DNA from: DATDAW01 sp036525185
GTDB lineage: Bacteria > Verrucomicrobiota > Verrucomicrobiia > Chthoniobacterales > DASVRZ01
Direction: 5' to 3'
Length of the DNA: 64,000 nucleotides
NCBI GenBank assembly: GCA_036525185.1
Contig: DATDAW010000054.1
Span: forward strand, 1-64,000
Shown: positions 56,064-64,000 of the stretch, one piece after another
Layout: each line of letters starts with the position of its first letter
Position numbering within the stretch: the stretch's first letter is position 1
Translations under genes and position numbers: made by a program
Notes under the pieces: model-generated
What the model saw: only the letters and a program-made list of their open reading frames with translations
Database searches by the model: none
Told to the model about the DNA's origin: nothing

Positions 56064-57038
56064 ATGATCAAAAACGTTATCCTCGACTGGTCGGGCACGG
56101 TGGTCGACGACTTGGGACCCGTGATTCGGGCCACCAACGCGGTGATGCGAGAACACGGCGGCAGAGAATTTGCCGTTGACGAATTTCGCCGTGAGTTCTG
56201 CCTGCCGCTCGACCCGTTTTATAAGAAATACTTGTCGCACGTCCCGTGGCAAGTTCTCGACGAAGCGTACCATCGTCACTTTCAAGATTTCAGCCATAAC
56301 GTTGCGCTATTGCCGGGCGTTGAGGAGTTTTTGGAACTCTGCCGCCTCACAAACCGACGTCTTTTCGTGCTAAGTACGATTACGCCATCGCTTTGGAACG
56401 AACAGGCAAAGCGATTCGGAATCGCGGATTTTTTTGAGCATCCCTACACGGGCATTCCCGATAAGCGACGCAAAATTGCTGAGTTGCTGAAAACGCACAG
56501 CCTGGAACCAAACGAAACCCTCTTCGCGGGGGACATGGTCCACGACGTCGAAACCGCCAAATGCGCGGGCGTCATGAGCGTCGCCATGCTCACCGGCTTC
56601 GATCCTGCGGAGAAATTGGCGGCTGCCGGTCCGGATTTAATCGTCCAGGATTTTCATGGATTGCGCCAGCTGATGGAAGGGGATTTCGGAGTGGACAATC
56701 GAGCCGGCATGATCCGAATTTCCGGCCTGCAAGTCGATGCACGTGTCGGCGTCACGGACGACGAACGAGCCAGACCTCAGCGGCTGTTGCTCGACATCAC
56801 GGTCACACCAACGGTTTCTTTTGGCGACACGGCCGATGACATCGCGAAAACGGTCGACTATTTTGTTCTCAGCGAACGTATCCGGGCGTACGCGGCGGCG
56901 GGGGAGTGGCGTCTCATCGAACGGCTGGCGGCTGACGTGCAGGACTTGATCCTCGGGACTCCGTTGGTCGCAGCCACTACAGTTCGTGTTCGAAAATTCA
57001 TCCTCCCGTACGCCGAAGAAGTAAGCGTCGAACTGTAG
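56064..57038 (+). CDS. HAD-superfamily phosphatase fused to dihydroneopterin aldolase (FolB)
   Basis: The 324-residue protein is a two-domain fusion. Residues 1-215 are a HAD hydrolase: motif I LDWSGTVVDD (nucleophile D8), motif II VLSTITP, motif III Lys in PDKRRKI, motif IV FAGDMVHDVE. The usual acid two residues after D8 is Ser10 (DWS for DxD), as in phosphonatase-like enzymes where this position is not acidic. Residues about 219-324 are FolB: DARVGVTDDERARPQRL and the Lys in RVRKFILPYAEEVSV. FolB splits dihydroneopterin in folate synthesis. The HAD part might remove phosphate from dihydroneopterin phosphate, the step without a universal enzyme, but this is inference. The ATG at 56064 is used; the longer frame to 56031 is outside the family. 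Confidence 0.85.
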   Translation: MIKNVILDWSGTVVDDLGPVIRATNAVMREHGGREFAVDEFRREFCLPLDPFYKKYLSHVPWQVLDEAYHRHFQDFSHNVALLPGVEEFLELCRLTNRRLFVLSTITPSLWNEQAKRFGIADFFEHPYTGIPDKRRKIAELLKTHSLEPNETLFAGDMVHDVETAKCAGVMSVAMLTGFDPAEKLAAAGPDLIVQDFHGLRQLMEGDFGVDNRAGMIRISGLQVDARVGVTDDERARPQRLLLDITVTPTVSFGDTADDIAKTVDYFVLSERIRAYAAAGEWRLIERLAADVQDLILGTPLVAATTVRVRKFILPYAEEVSVEL

Positions 57039-57123
57039 GCTTGGTGCCTTTTTTGATTTAGCTGGAAACTTACGCAGTCGAATACCGTCTTCTGCGTTTC
57101 CAAACACGGCGGTTCCTGCTTGC

Positions 57124-58629
57124 ATGCGCGCCATGAAACTGCAGATATGCGCCGGCTTGTTGGTTGTCTTGCTGCTAATCTTCACACCCGTTGTGCATGG
57201 CGCGTCGCCAGCGGGGCATGGTGACGTCCAGTTTCCTCGTCCGATCGAGTCGTACGGCGACGACGCGACGCATGGTGTGTTGGGCAAGCTCGCCGGACGC
57301 GCCAAAGCAGAACCCTTCAACCTCCTTGCCACGACCATTTTTGTTTGCGCAATTATGCACACGTTCGTAGCGGCTCGCTTTACGAAACGGGCACATGAGT
57401 ACGAACACCTCGCGGACGATCTGCCTGACCTCGAGAAGGGGAATACGCACAAACACGATCGACTGCTCTTTAGGGCGCAATTGTTCCATTTTCTGGGTGA
57501 AGTGGAGGCGGTGTTTGGCATCTGGCTCATTCCGCTGGCGATCGCGATCGTGGTGTTTCACGGTTGGGATACCTTTGTAAACTACGCTTCGGGAACGAGC
57601 TTCGCGGAACCGGTGTTCGTGGTGGTGGTGATGGCCATCGCGAGTTCGAAACCGGTGTTGCGATTTGCAGAGGGAGCGCTGGCGCAGGTGGCCCGGCTCG
57701 GCGGCGGCAGTGTCTCTGCGTGGTGGTTATCGATCCTGACGGTTGGCCCCATCCTGGGTTCGTTCATCACCGAACCCGCGGCGATGACCATTTGCGCGTT
57801 GCTGTTGAGTCAGCGGTTCTACGAGCTTAAACCGAGCATGACGCTTCGCTATGCGACGCTGGGGCTGCTTTTCGTGAATATTTCCGTCGGCGGCACGCTG
57901 ACACATTTTGCGGCGCCGCCTGTGGTGATCGTTGCTGGGAAATGGGGCTGGGGGATTGCGCACATGTTCGAGCATTTTGGCTGGAAAGCCGTCGTGGGTA
58001 TCTTCGTGGCGAACGCAGTGTATTTCTTCGTTTTCCGCAAGGAATTGTTGGCGATGAAAGCGCCTCCGGCGTCTGGCGTTATGCGTCAGCGGCGTACCCC
58101 CGTAGGGGTGACGGCGACCCACCTGCTCTTTATCGTGTGGGTCGTCATGACCGCGCATTATCCACCTTTGGTCGTGATGGGGTTTCTGTTTTTCCTTGCA
58201 TTTGTTGATGCAACCCGGTCGCACCAGGGTCCGATCCGGCTGCGGGGACCGATGCTGGTGGGGTTTTTCCTGGCGGCACTCGTTGTCCATGGCCGCTGCC
58301 AGCAATGGTGGATCGCGCCGGTTCTGGGAAGTCTGCCGGAATGGCCCCTGATGATTGGCGCGACGCTGCTCACCGCCGTAAATGATAACGCAGCAATTAC
58401 TTACCTTGCGTCCCTTGTGCCGGGATTCACCGATCAACTCAAGTTTGCCGTGATGGCCGGCGCGGTAACCGGCGGCGGATTGACGGTGATAGCGAATGCC
58501 CCGAATCCGGCGGGTCAGTCCATTCTGCAACACCGATTCGGCGAGAACGGTGTGTCACCTCTCAAATTATTCGTCGCGGCCCTGATTCCTACCGTGATCA
58601 TGGGCGCGGCGTTTATGCTGCTCCGGTAA
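57124..58629 (+). CDS. Putative Na+/H+ antiporter (Chlamydiae/Verrucomicrobia type)
   Basis: The 501-residue membrane protein begins with a signal-like segment and a periplasmic loop and then has about twelve spans. Conserved parts include MAIASSKPVLRFAEGAL, LTVGPILGSFITEPAAMT and VNDNAAITYLASLVPG. These match a family annotated as putative Na+/H+ antiporters related to the NhaD/ArsB ion transporter group. The paired polar motifs in the membrane are consistent with ion exchange. An alternative start is ATG at 57133. Its stop lies 19 bases from the converging PEP-CTERM gene's stop. Confidence 0.75.
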   Translation: MRAMKLQICAGLLVVLLLIFTPVVHGASPAGHGDVQFPRPIESYGDDATHGVLGKLAGRAKAEPFNLLATTIFVCAIMHTFVAARFTKRAHEYEHLADDLPDLEKGNTHKHDRLLFRAQLFHFLGEVEAVFGIWLIPLAIAIVVFHGWDTFVNYASGTSFAEPVFVVVVMAIASSKPVLRFAEGALAQVARLGGGSVSAWWLSILTVGPILGSFITEPAAMTICALLLSQRFYELKPSMTLRYATLGLLFVNISVGGTLTHFAAPPVVIVAGKWGWGIAHMFEHFGWKAVVGIFVANAVYFFVFRKELLAMKAPPASGVMRQRRTPVGVTATHLLFIVWVVMTAHYPPLVVMGFLFFLAFVDATRSHQGPIRLRGPMLVGFFLAALVVHGRCQQWWIAPVLGSLPEWPLMIGATLLTAVNDNAAITYLASLVPGFTDQLKFAVMAGAVTGGGLTVIANAPNPAGQSILQHRFGENGVSPLKLFVAALIPTVIMGAAFMLLR

Positions 58630-58648
58630 GTGTGCCCGCCCTCCGGGA

Positions 58649-59206
58649 CTAAAGTGTCACTGCCGTGCTGAGTCTGCGTCGCCGAGTCGCAAGGATGACG
58701 CCGCCAATGGCGAGCGATCCGAGCATCAGCGTTGCGGCGCTGGGTTCCGGTATAAACGTAACCTTGCCCGGTCCGGTGATTGAATTGGCGAAACCGCCGG
58801 AATCGCTATTCTCGAAACCCGTTGTCACGAAGAAATACTGGACACCCGTGCTTAGGACGAGTTGGAACGAAGAAACTCCGACGGTATCGTTTTCGTCATC
58901 GTTCCCGATCAGGACGTTTGTGAGGGGTTGACTGGCGTCAAACGTGATTTGGTAAAGGAATGTATAGTTGTCCCAATTCAGTGGCGCGGTGGCAAGGCTG
59001 TGGAAGGTGTACTCTCCGTTCTCGGATACAACGAAGGGTTGCGCCGAATAGGGCACTGCTGTGCCCGCAAGTGAAAGTTGGATCGGTGGGGCGCCCTCAT
59101 CCGGACGATTCCACAAAGGACCGCCTGTCGTGTCACCGACAAAAACCTCAGCTTGAGCGGTAGCCGTAAATGCCAGAATCGCTGCGAATAAATAACGTGT
59201 TTTCAT
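58649..59206 (-). CDS. PEP-CTERM sorting-domain surface protein
   Basis: The 185-residue protein has a signal peptide (MKTRYLFAAILAFTATAQA), a predicted beta-rich body, and a C-terminal PEP-CTERM tripartite signal. That signal is IPEPS, a membrane span with LMLGSLAIGGVILA, then the basic RRRR tail. Exosortase (EpsH/XrtA type, not in this window) would process it for surface anchoring. The reading frame continues upstream as a 588-residue frame, but that part is antisense to the amidohydrolase gene and lacks codon character, so the ATG at 59206 is the start. The role of the mature protein is unknown. Confidence 0.85.
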   Translation of the reverse strand: MKTRYLFAAILAFTATAQAEVFVGDTTGGPLWNRPDEGAPPIQLSLAGTAVPYSAQPFVVSENGEYTFHSLATAPLNWDNYTFLYQITFDASQPLTNVLIGNDDENDTVGVSSFQLVLSTGVQYFFVTTGFENSDSGGFANSITGPGKVTFIPEPSAATLMLGSLAIGGVILATRRRRLSTAVTL

Positions 59207-59398
59207 TGTTGTCGCGTTGTTCAACCCGTTAATTTGGGGGCATTCCAGGATTTGCTGGAAAAGTAAAGGTATTTGCCCAAAAACTTTCATTTCGAGCAAC
59301 ATAAATTCCTCATAAGAAGCTGTTTTTTTTACGGTTGTGCCCGTCCACTCCCTCAAATCACGATCGCCAGAGCGCGCAATTGGAGCTAAGTCGGAAGG
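59207..59398. promoter_or_regulatory. Shared upstream region of the PEP-CTERM and amidohydrolase genes
   Basis: This 192-base gap lies between divergent starts and contains a hairpin (TTCCAG at 59243-59248, CTGGAA at 59255-59260) close to the PEP-CTERM gene, within a longer interrupted symmetry (TTGGG and CCCAA). Both genes presumably have promoters here, but no -35/-10 pair is convincing. A sigma-54 promoter was looked for and not found. Confidence 0.35.
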
Positions 59399-60649
59399 GT
59401 GAGCGGTATTCTCGACCCAAAACGCACGGTTGCCGAGCTGAAGGAATTGCGCATCCTTTCTGGCGATGACCATGGCGCGCAACGTGTGGCATTCACGCCT
59501 GTGTGGTCGAAAGCGCGCGCGTGGCTCCGAGAGAAACTCGCGACGATGCCTGTCGAGATTCATCAAGACGCCGCCGGCAATGTTTGGACGACGCTCCCTG
59601 GCGCATCGCCCGCAGCGTTGCTCATTGGCGGTCACATGGATTCCGTGCCGAATGGCGGCTGGCTCGACGGTTGCCTTAACGTCCTTGCGGGAGTCGAGAT
59701 CCTGCGCCGGATCAACGCCCAGTACGATGGGAAACCGCCCGTAACGGTTCGACTTGTCGATTGGGCAGACGAGGAAGGTGCGCGTTTTGGCAAAAGCCTC
59801 TTCGGCTCCGCGGCATTCTCGGGAAATCTCGATCTCGATGAAGCGCGCCGTCTGACGGACAAGGACGGCGTCCGGTTGCCCGATGCGCTCCGAGAATTCG
59901 ATCTCGATTTTGAAACGGTCAAAGACTCCGGCATCGAACGGGAAAATGCCGCTGCCTACCTCGAACTCCATATCGAGCAAGGTCCTGTTCTTCTCGACAA
60001 GAATCTGCCGCTGGGCGTCGTTCTGGGGACTTTTGGCGTGGAGCGTCACGGCATCACTTTCCATGGCCAGGCTGCCCATTCGGGAAGCACGCCGATGAAC
60101 CGACGCCGCGATGCATTTCTTGCCGCTGGCAAAATGGCGCAGGAAATTTACCCAATCGCCGAACGCAACGGCGGCGTCTGCACGATCGGCTCCTGCATAA
60201 CCAAGCCTGGCATTGTCACCAGCGTCGTGGACGAGTGTCGCATTACGCTCGATCAGCGTCATCTGGATGCCGCGGCGCTCGCACGCATGCTTGCAGAGGC
60301 GCAGGAGGCCAGTCAGCGGTTCGCAACCGCAGGCAACGTTTCCGTCGATTGGGAGCGCATCTGGGCGATCGAGCCCGTTCTTTTTAACAGCGACCTGCTC
60401 GACCTTTGTGAGCAATCCATTTTGGAGACGTGCGGGAGCAGTCTGCGCCTTCCGTCAGGCCCGCTCCACGATGCGGCTGAAGTCGCGCGTGCCGGCATCC
60501 CGACGGTCATGATGTTTGTCCAAAGCCTTCATGGCATCAGCCACAACAAGATCGAAGATACCTTGGAGGAACATCTCGAACTCGCTGTTACGGCTTTTGA
60601 CAAACTGGCGGAAAACGCGATGACATGGGTCGCAAACGCCAGGCGTTGA
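59399..60649 (+). CDS. M20-family N-carbamoyl-amino acid hydrolase / allantoate amidohydrolase
   Basis: The 416-residue enzyme belongs to the Zn-dependent amidases that open N-carbamoyl-L-amino acids, ureidopropionate or allantoate. It has GGHMDSVPNGGWLDG (metal His and Asp), DWADEEGARFGKSLFGS (metal Glu and catalytic Glu), HIEQGP, and GQAAHSGSTPM in the dimerisation lid. The start is GTG at 59399; an in-frame TAA at 59387 excludes anything longer. The precise substrate cannot be told from sequence, and no pyrimidine or purine catabolic genes are near. Confidence 0.9.
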   Translation: MSGILDPKRTVAELKELRILSGDDHGAQRVAFTPVWSKARAWLREKLATMPVEIHQDAAGNVWTTLPGASPAALLIGGHMDSVPNGGWLDGCLNVLAGVEILRRINAQYDGKPPVTVRLVDWADEEGARFGKSLFGSAAFSGNLDLDEARRLTDKDGVRLPDALREFDLDFETVKDSGIERENAAAYLELHIEQGPVLLDKNLPLGVVLGTFGVERHGITFHGQAAHSGSTPMNRRRDAFLAAGKMAQEIYPIAERNGGVCTIGSCITKPGIVTSVVDECRITLDQRHLDAAALARMLAEAQEASQRFATAGNVSVDWERIWAIEPVLFNSDLLDLCEQSILETCGSSLRLPSGPLHDAAEVARAGIPTVMMFVQSLHGISHNKIEDTLEEHLELAVTAFDKLAENAMTWVANARR

Positions 60650-60932
60650 ACGGGTTACTCATTGCAATCAAGGGGCGTTGCAATCCGATGTTTCCAAATG
60701 GAGCCGGCTGAAAACATCCGGTCAGTTTCCTTATCAAAACCCAAGAACACCGAATGTCTTGACCTGCCGGATCAAACCGTAAATGTTTCCCAGGCTTCCA
60801 GATTCCCGGTGCGTGTACGATCGGCAATCCGGGCCCTTGCTGATATGGTCGATGAAAGGGCGTGCGGCTTAACACTCGTCGAAAACGTATCCTGCCCGTA
60901 CCAGCCATACACAAAGCGCAATACAACAACGT

Positions 60933-61475
60933 ATGAACAAACTGCTAAAAGTAATTTTCAATCACATCTTAATTACTATTGGTGACTGCCTGCCACGCCA
61001 CGCTTTCTTCAATCGCCAAAGGCACTTCTTTTACCGGTTGGCAGGCATGCACATCGGCAAAAGAGTCATTATCAAGGGGCCGTTATGCGTGGATGCAGTG
61101 ACTACCGATAGAATTTTTATCGGCGATGGTTCTTTTTTGAACAGCGAAGTCCGTTTTGGGTGCCGCGATGGCTTCGGCGCTCACGATGATTACGTCAAGA
61201 TCGGAAATGAATGTCAAATTGGACCGCGGGTATCCTTTGATACGGGAAGTCACGGTCTTGTTTATGAGGAGGGCATAGGGAGGGGGACATTTACGAAGCC
61301 GATTGTCCTCAAAGACAGGGTATGGATCTGCACGGGGGCCTTGATTTTGCAAGGAGTCACCATTAACGAGGGCGCGGTAGTTGCCGCAGGTGCAGTTGTA
61401 AACAAGGATGTCGAGGCGTATACCGTGGTAGCAGGTGTCCCGGCGAAAAAAATAAAGGATATTGACCATAAATAG
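60933..61475 (+). CDS. Hexapeptide-repeat acyltransferase (first of a tandem pair)
   Basis: The 180-residue protein has a left-handed beta-helix with hexapeptide repeats, and ends in the typical AVVAAGAVVNKDVEAYTVVAGVPAKKI. The catalytic His of this O-acetyltransferase family is likely in DTGSHG. The N-terminal 45 residues form a short helical lead, MNKLLKVIFNHILITIGDCL. It probably acetylates a sugar in a polysaccharide or glycolipid. It follows 283 bases of DNA without a recognisable gene. The second gene 272 bases on is a paralogue. Confidence 0.85.
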   Translation: MNKLLKVIFNHILITIGDCLPRHAFFNRQRHFFYRLAGMHIGKRVIIKGPLCVDAVTTDRIFIGDGSFLNSEVRFGCRDGFGAHDDYVKIGNECQIGPRVSFDTGSHGLVYEEGIGRGTFTKPIVLKDRVWICTGALILQGVTINEGAVVAAGAVVNKDVEAYTVVAGVPAKKIKDIDHK

Positions 61476-61747
61476 ATTTTCCGGCAGCCCATCTCATGGA
61501 ACGACAGAAGTCGATTCTGGCTGTTTACTGCGGATCACGCCGCTCCCGAGGCGTGAAGCATGCCCCTATCGAGAAGCAGATACGTAAGTGCGTAGTAACG
61601 AAGTACTTCGGAAACATTCCAGCAGCCGCATCGCGGGCGACTGCAGGGAGACGGCGTGCCAGGGCCCACGACTTAAAACGTTGCATTGGCGTTTCTAAGC
61701 CGGCGGCCATTCGCCAAGAATTCATGTCAAACGTCCAACCGTAACGT

Positions 61748-62290
61748 ATGAAAAAACTGATAAAAATAATTTACAATTATATTTGGATTAAGCTTGGCAA
61801 CAGCCTTCCGCCGCACGCTTTCTTCAATCGCAAAAGGCCTATCTTTTACCGCATGGCGGGCATGAAAATCGGCAACATGGTGACCATGGTGGGGCCAATA
61901 ACCGTGCCGGTGGTGGCGGCCGATCAAGTCATTATTGGCGATTACTCTTTTGTGAACGTCGATACCTGGCTTGGCTGCTGCGACGGGTTTGGGGATTCCG
62001 ACGACGTCATCCAGATCGGGAAAAACTGTCAAATTGGACCGCGAGTCAGCTTTGACACGGGAAGCCACGGTTTGGTCTTTGTGGAAGGCAAAGGCAGGGG
62101 CACTACTGTAAAGTCAATCATCATCGAGGACAAAGTCTGGATTGGCGCCTGTGCGGTGATTTTACAAGGAGTGACGATCCACGAAGGCGCTGTGATCGCG
62201 GCAGGTGCGGTTGTGACCCGGGATGTCGACCCGTATACCGTGGTCGGCGGTATTCCGGCGAAAAAGATAAAGGACATAGTGGCCGCCTAG
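61748..62290 (+). CDS. Hexapeptide-repeat acyltransferase (second of a tandem pair)
   Basis: This is a second 180-residue copy of the preceding protein, identical in length and aligned without gaps (for example IGPRVSFDTGSHGLV is shared). It has the same catalytic His in DTGSHG and the ending AVIAAGAVVTRDVDPYTVVGGIPAKKI. The two clearly arose by tandem duplication and have diverged to perhaps 60 percent identity by eye. The second copy has a more typical start and fold (VWIGACAVILQGVTI). Different acceptor sugars are possible. Hairpins follow the stop. Confidence 0.85.
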   Translation: MKKLIKIIYNYIWIKLGNSLPPHAFFNRKRPIFYRMAGMKIGNMVTMVGPITVPVVAADQVIIGDYSFVNVDTWLGCCDGFGDSDDVIQIGKNCQIGPRVSFDTGSHGLVFVEGKGRGTTVKSIIIEDKVWIGACAVILQGVTIHEGAVIAAGAVVTRDVDPYTVVGGIPAKKIKDIVAA

Positions 62291-62749
62291 TTTTTACGGA
62301 ATGGCAGACAGGGTTTAGCCACGCCTCGCGTGGCCCTGTTCGCACTGTTGTGTCTATCGGCTCACCCTGCGCCGATACCAAGTCGCGGGGCGAGTTTTCT
62401 GTTCCGTCCGTTCGGGCTAAATCAGTCCAAATTGTGACCGCGGACGTCTCGGGAGTCACACCGAGCGACCGGTTAAATATCGGCACTCCCGCTGGCCTTG
62501 AACCACTCCGCCATGTCGTTGGGCGAAGTCGGCTCGGCCCGATCCGGTGTGGCGGTGGAGCCGATGAGATGATCGCCGTCTGGAATTTCGCCGGTGACAA
62601 TCCGGCGACTTTCGTGACGATATCCCGTCAAATGTGACGCGTCCTCACGGGTAAGGTTAAGATTCGGTTTCGGGCAAGGTTCGCGCTTTTCACGGGGTTG
62701 GAGGCAGGGGCATCGTCGCGCCGCTTGCAGAGCACCACCCCTGATCGTT
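62291..62749. other. 459-base intergenic region with two stable hairpins and no convincing gene
   Basis: The first hairpin is at 62308-62339 (GCCACGC-CTC-GCGTGGC with an outer CAGGG/CCTG pairing and a bulge), a likely terminator for the acyltransferase. The second is at 62355-62377 (TATCGGC and GCCGATA, nine-base loop). Later GTGAC and GTCAC repeat in inverse orientation around 62435-62459. On the minus strand near 62500 the sequence GCGGAGTGGTTCAAGG resembles the D arm of a tRNA-Ser or Leu, but no anticodon arm or T arm follows. I see no protein gene in this gap; a structured RNA or 5' leader of the next gene is possible. Confidence 0.4.
62308..62339 (+). terminator. Hairpin after the second acyltransferase gene
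   Basis: Stem GCCACGC (62318-62324) with GCGTGGC (62328-62334) and a CTC loop, flanked by ACAGGG and CCTGT on either side of a TTTA bulge. It lies 18 bases after the stop. A T-run is short (GTTC). Confidence 0.45.
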
Positions 62750-64000
62750 ATGAAGCGCGTCCTTGTCCATGCCGTTGCCTGTTGCATCGTTACGCCGTTA
62801 ATCGCGGCGCCCAAAGTCGTGTTGATTTCGCTGGATGGGGCAACTCCGCGTCTGGTCGACAAATACACTCGGAGCGGGGCCCTTCCTCCGGATACCGGTC
62901 TCAGGCTTTTGGAAAGCAAGGGCGTGAAAGCCCTGCAAAATACGACGATCAATCCGTCGCTCACGGCCGTCGCGCATGTTGCGATTGCGACGGGATCCAC
63001 TGCGGCACACAACGATATCCCGGCAAACAGTTTCCATACCGTAGCAAGCCCGTTCAGTGCCTTTAACATCAGCGGTTTCGGCGCGCCGATCGGCGGTTAC
63101 GAAATCGGCGATGGAAACGGGCATCCGTCCCAGTCCGCGGAAGTGACTGCGGAACCGCTCTGGATTGCTCTTCGCAACGCCGGCAAAGTGGTGGCCACGG
63201 CCACGTGGCCAGGGGGCGACGGCGTCGACGTCAAACTTCCCGGTTTTACGGGTGTTACGGGCCCGGTTGTCCAGCCTGCGGCTGAGAGGACGGTGGACTA
63301 CACAGTGCCATTCGGGGCGTCCACTTCGCCGTTTCAGAAGGGTTTTCCCCTGACGGCTGCCAACTTCTCGAATGCTCCGGCGGAGACGGTCAACCAGTTG
63401 AACGCTGCCGGCCGTCCCTCTTTCAGCGCTGTCAAGCAAACGAACCTCGAAACGTTCACGTCGGCCGGAGTCGGCTATGACATCAAGGTGGCCGTGCTCG
63501 ATTCGACCAATGACAGCGCCGTCAACTACGACACAGTTGTTTTCTTTAACCAGGCCCAGGGAATTCAGCCCGGGCCGTTTTCGCTGCCTTCAACCGGGCC
63601 CGCTTACGTACATCCCGCGGCCGCTATTTCAGCGTTGTTTTACCTTGAGGGTCATCCCAACAAAGGCGGTGTACGCTATTTTGTTTCGCGTCTTGAGCCT
63701 GACTTGGCTGTCGTCCGTCTGGCGCGCAGTTCAGTCAGCTTTATTCCGCGCAACGCTGCCGTTCTGGGTGACGTCGACGATGTCAATTTCAACGTCGGTT
63801 TTTGGCAGCCGCAGCCCGACTTTCGCATCGTTGAACGTATCGACGCCACGCCTTCGACTTTCGCGACGTTTCCGGACACGGAGCTGGAAGCGATCTACGG
63901 CGAGTTGGTCCGTGAATTTCCGAAATATCAGTCGCGGGTTGGTTTGAGGGCGATTTCCAGATTCCCGGATGCGGATCTTGTCATGATCTATATCGAACAA
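62750..64000 (+). CDS. Type I phosphodiesterase/nucleotide pyrophosphatase (alkaline phosphatase superfamily), partial
   Basis: The frame from ATG at 62750 stays open to the end of the window (417 codons without a stop), so the C-terminus is missing. A signal peptide (MKRVLVHAVACCIVTPLIAA) is followed by KVVLISLDGATPRLVDKY, with the first metal-binding Asp. The nucleophile Thr region is INPSLTAVAHVAIATGSTAAHND, and a later region carries SRFPDADLVMIYIEQ, where further metal ligands of this superfamily usually begin. Such enzymes cleave phosphodiester or pyrophosphate bonds in the periplasm. The substrate is unknown. The gene may be led by the structured DNA at 62291-62749. Confidence 0.85.
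   Translation, partial: MKRVLVHAVACCIVTPLIAAPKVVLISLDGATPRLVDKYTRSGALPPDTGLRLLESKGVKALQNTTINPSLTAVAHVAIATGSTAAHNDIPANSFHTVASPFSAFNISGFGAPIGGYEIGDGNGHPSQSAEVTAEPLWIALRNAGKVVATATWPGGDGVDVKLPGFTGVTGPVVQPAAERTVDYTVPFGASTSPFQKGFPLTAANFSNAPAETVNQLNAAGRPSFSAVKQTNLETFTSAGVGYDIKVAVLDSTNDSAVNYDTVVFFNQAQGIQPGPFSLPSTGPAYVHPAAAISALFYLEGHPNKGGVRYFVSRLEPDLAVVRLARSSVSFIPRNAAVLGDVDDVNFNVGFWQPQPDFRIVERIDATPSTFATFPDTELEAIYGELVREFPKYQSRVGLRAISRFPDADLVMIYIEQ

Noticed and set aside
59207..59398. Sigma-54 promoter for the PEP-CTERM gene
   Set aside because: TGGAATGCCCCC on the minus strand has only a partial -24 element and no TTGCA at the right spacing.
59207..60415. Upstream part of a 588-codon minus-strand frame that ends in the PEP-CTERM protein
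   Set aside because: It is exactly antisense to the well-conserved M20 amidohydrolase, has no domain, and the signal peptide with its ATG at 59206 marks the true start.
61496..61744. 82-codon frame between the two acyltransferase genes
   Set aside because: Arg-rich composition without a pattern, and no match to either neighbour.
62473..63069. 198-codon minus-strand frame ending with MAEWFKASGSADI, a peptide often produced by misreading tRNA genes
   Set aside because: It is antisense to the phosphodiesterase gene. The tRNA-like part is limited to a D-arm-like segment; no anticodon stem, T arm or CCA end can be folded.

Overview
The window looks like chromosomal DNA from a member of the Verrucomicrobiota (PVC group), possibly a soil-type lineage related to Chthoniobacterales. 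The phylum call rests on several markers. There is a 51-residue small basic protein of the Chlamydiae/Verrucomicrobia type (9112-9267), a DUF5069 protein (52630-53115) and a PEP-CTERM surface protein (58649-59206). There are also long proteins built from repeated W-A-x-x-(D/N)-P units (13899-17719), and several families of short extragenic repeats. The finer placement is inference. The sequence is fairly GC-rich and gene-dense. I see no rRNA, tRNA, CRISPR array, insertion sequence or phage module, so this is mostly a housekeeping segment rather than a mobile island.

Layout. 244-9267 (minus): a class A penicillin-binding protein, a PHP-glycosyltransferase fusion, a polysaccharide deacetylase, a PPK2 kinase with a Trm112-like mini-protein, a MoeB/ThiF-rhodanese protein, an RsuA/RluB pseudouridine synthase and the small basic protein. 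9473-28022 (plus): a nucleotidyltransferase, FtsK, a RodZ-like protein, two tandem WA-repeat proteins (the second broken by an in-frame TAG), ThiH-ThiS, DnaG, the primary sigma factor RpoD, and NuoL-NuoM-NuoN. 28231-32979: an rRNA-type methyltransferase, an Old Yellow Enzyme and an MFS exporter (minus), facing an ArsR-type regulator and a rhomboid homologue without catalytic residues (plus). 33055-39916 (minus): TreY, NagB, a small membrane protein, a TVP38/DedA protein and a homocysteine methyltransferase-MTHFR fusion. 40011-46416 (plus): an FmdB zinc ribbon, two cell-envelope proteins of unknown role, a beta-propeller protein, a DUF885 protein and a lipase. 46431-52654: a DeoR repressor divergent from a complete fructose PTS operon (EIIB'BC; EIIA-HPr-EI; 1-phosphofructokinase). 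52630-64000: DUF5069 and YchF (minus), then a zinc-ribbon coiled-coil protein, a ferredoxin, DciA, a HAD-FolB fusion and a Na+/H+ antiporter. After these come the PEP-CTERM protein, an M20 amidohydrolase, two tandem hexapeptide acyltransferases and a type I phosphodiesterase that runs off the end.

How genes work together. FtsK, RodZ and the PBP serve division and wall synthesis. DnaG, DciA and RpoD belong to core replication and transcription. ThiS could be activated by the MoeB-like E1 enzyme and used with ThiH, although ThiG is not here. The fructose genes form one self-sufficient transport and catabolic unit with apparent operators in front of fruA. OYE, MFS exporter and ArsR form a plausible stress- or electrophile-response module.

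I found no obvious new defence or mobile system. The most unusual items are the tandem WA-repeat proteins with one broken copy, the inactive rhomboid, the HAD-FolB fusion with an altered nucleophile motif, the PHP-glycosyltransferase fusion, the helically phased operator array, and at least four families of short extragenic repeats.
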